Positions 30,743-32,010 of a DNA stretch of 32,010 nt are shown here, piece after piece; positions within the stretch are counted from its first letter, which is position 1; each line of letters begins with the position of its first letter. Source of the DNA: an uncultured Eubacteriales bacterium (lineage in GTDB: Bacteria > Bacillota > Clostridia > Oscillospirales > Oscillospiraceae); contig CAUGSS010000028.1 in the NCBI GenBank assembly GCA_959602365.1, positions 1 through 32,010 on the forward strand, read 5' to 3'. A model generated the notes under the pieces. That model ran no database searches. It was not told the DNA's origin and saw nothing but the letters and a program-made list of their open reading frames with translations. The position numbers and the translations under genes were made by a program.

Positions 30743-31761
30743 CACCGCAGCTCCATATCCACCGAGAGATGATTTCCCTTGACGGTGACCGTGGCCACGC
30801 TGCCGCAGATCAGGGGCATCTGGGGGGGCAGGTGGCCGATGTCCACATCCATGACGATGGGCACATGGTACTGCTCCAGAAGGTCTATGACCGCGTGGTA
30901 CTGGTCCAGCCCCATCAGCTCCTGGCCGTAGCACAGGGGGCGGCCGATCAGAAAGCCGCTGACATGGTCGAACCAGCCGGCGTGCTGCATCTGCCAGATG
31001 GCCCGGCGGATGCCCATCACGTTCAGGTCGCAGCTCTCCAGGAACCAGAGGATGCCGTCATTCCGGTAGGCGTCCGCAAAGGCTTTCACATTGTCATAGC
31101 AGGTGCCCAGGAAATTGACCAGGCAGTCCACGCATCCCCCCAGCAGGCGGCCGGAGAAGGTCATGTTCCGCTCCGGGAAGCTGTGGAGCACCAGGGGCTC
31201 CGTGGCCCGGTAGGGGGCGGTGGGGGCGGCCTCCTCGTCCTTCTCCCGCTCCCAGAGGCCGTAGCTCTCCAGATGCAGCTTCCGGCCCGTCAGCACGTCC
31301 ATGGCGTCCTGGATGGCCGGGTGCCGGGGGGACATGCCCAGGCTGGAGGCGCAGGGGCCGTAGATGGAGGCCACATCGCAGAGGGTGGTCAGCAGGAAGG
31401 TGAAATTGGTGTTGTCGGAGTAGCCCATGTACCACTTGGGCCTGGCGGCGGCCACCCGGTCGAAGTCCACATAGTCCAATATCTCGCACATCAGCTCTCC
31501 CCCGCCGCAGGAGATCAGGGCGTCATTGCGGTCGGAGCAGTAGTAGTCGGTGAGCTCCCGGCCGCAGTTGGCCGGGGTGCTGCTGATGCCGATGCCGTCC
31601 CCGGCGAAGCAGTTGGGGCCCAGGTCGATGCCGTAGCCCTCCCCCTCCAGCCGGTCCAGGGCGGCGCAGAAGGCGGTGTGGTAGGGCTCGATATTGCAGC
31701 CGAAGGAGGGGGCCACGAAGCCGATGGTGCCCCCCTGGGGCAGAAAGTCAGGATAGCGCAT
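30742..31761 (-). CDS. S66-family peptidase (LD-carboxypeptidase/MccF-like)
   Basis: 339 residues from ATG 31759-31761, nine bases after GGAGG; an in-frame reading up to 31953 crosses the promoter and is not used. The serine peptidase triad is visible: S115 in MGYSDNTN, E242 in FLESCD and H310 in DIGHLPPQMPL. FVAPSFG near the start is also typical. S66 enzymes either trim L,D-peptide bonds in peptidoglycan turnover or cleave microcin C-like nucleotide peptides for self-immunity. The length and FLES segment fit the MccF-like branch, but the substrate is open. First gene of the four-gene operon. Confidence 0.88.
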   Translation of the reverse strand: MRYPDFLPQGGTIGFVAPSFGCNIEPYHTAFCAALDRLEGEGYGIDLGPNCFAGDGIGISSTPANCGRELTDYYCSDRNDALISCGGGELMCEILDYVDFDRVAAARPKWYMGYSDNTNFTFLLTTLCDVASIYGPCASSLGMSPRHPAIQDAMDVLTGRKLHLESYGLWEREKDEEAAPTAPYRATEPLVLHSFPERNMTFSGRLLGGCVDCLVNFLGTCYDNVKAFADAYRNDGILWFLESCDLNVMGIRRAIWQMQHAGWFDHVSGFLIGRPLCYGQELMGLDQYHAVIDLLEQYHVPIVMDVDIGHLPPQMPLICGSVATVTVKGNHLSVDMELR

Positions 31762-31792
31762 GACAAAATTCCTCCAAAACAGGGTTGGATTG

Positions 31793-31822
31793 ATTATAGC
31801 ATACCCCTCCCCCTGGGCGCAA
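31793..31822 (-). promoter_or_regulatory. Promoter of the S66-YaiI-CoA-transferase operon
   Basis: Minus strand TTGCGC (31817-31822), 18-base spacer, perfect TATAAT (31793-31798), about 31 bases before the ATG. Confidence 0.7.
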
Positions 31823-31966
31823 GAACGGCAGGCAAAAGCGGGGGCACAGCGCTCATAGATCTCGTCAAACCGCTCCATCCCCTCCCCCCTCTCTCCTGTT
31901 TTCTGAACCTCTCTGCCCTTTAGAGCGGGCAGCCGGGCAAACGTCACAGTCACATAAAAGTCATAA

Positions 31967-32010
31967 CCACCGGCTAAGCCGGTGGCTTGAGTAGGCCCTA
32001 TAAGGGCCTA
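31967..32010. repeat. Tandem hairpins resembling an IS200/IS605-type element end
   Basis: CCACCGGCT-A-AGCCGGTGG (31967-31985) and TAGGCCCT-ATA-AGGGCCTA (31992-32010) are two perfect hairpins separated by six bases. Subterminal hairpins of the first type are usual at ends of IS200/IS605 elements. The transposase or TnpB gene would lie beyond the right edge, so the call is tentative. Confidence 0.5.

Noticed and set aside
31762..31953. 64-residue N-terminal extension of the S66 peptidase
   Set aside because: It spans a TATAAT promoter and the GGAGG site; S66 proteins begin close to the FVAPS motif.

Overview
The window looks like chromosomal DNA from a GC-rich anaerobic Firmicute, most likely a gut Oscillospiraceae-type clostridium (Flavonifractor/Oscillibacter-like). 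This rests on a Cys-specific T-box, strong AGGAGG-type ribosome binding sites, GTG/TTG starts in tightly overlapping operons, a B. subtilis-type LexA box, the DUF1385-prmC pairing and a ctfAB-type CoA-transferase. The genus is inference.

Left part (1-11100, all minus strand): read in the direction of transcription, a lipoprotein/response-regulator/histidine-kinase operon is followed by a promoter carrying a LexA-type box. That promoter drives DUF1385-prmC-recA-recX-rimO-pgsA, where the last four genes overlap by 1-4 bases. A new promoter and a cysteine T-box then control cysE-cysS; cysS runs off the left edge.

Middle (11160-15000): a tRNA-Leu(CAA) gene with its own promoter and terminator; a CsoR/RcnR/FrmR-family repressor with a DMT (EamA) transporter behind a perfect operator palindrome that also contains the ribosome binding site; a small sigma-70-family factor with a strong terminator; and an opposite-strand XRE repressor/ImmA-type protease pair facing an array of AGCT-containing repeats.

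Right of this (15105-25119) is a tail-only siphophage cluster: sigma-region-4-like late regulator, tail terminator, tube protein, two chaperone-position proteins, tape measure, distal tail protein, Tal-like protein and a receptor-binding protein. No terminase, portal, capsid, holin, lysin or integrase is visible. A membrane/zinc-finger gene is inserted antisense before the tape measure gene. The cluster is either a decayed prophage or an F-type (non-contractile) phage tail-like particle, and it is the most interesting part of the window.

Right end (25249-32010): rpsI and rplM (minus); a TtcA-like thiolase; a structured leader with a terminator; rpiB and aroD (plus); then a minus-strand operon with overlapping genes running S66 peptidase, YaiI/YqxD protein, and CoA-transferase subunits A and B. 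The last ~45 bases form two hairpins resembling the end of an IS200/IS605-type element.
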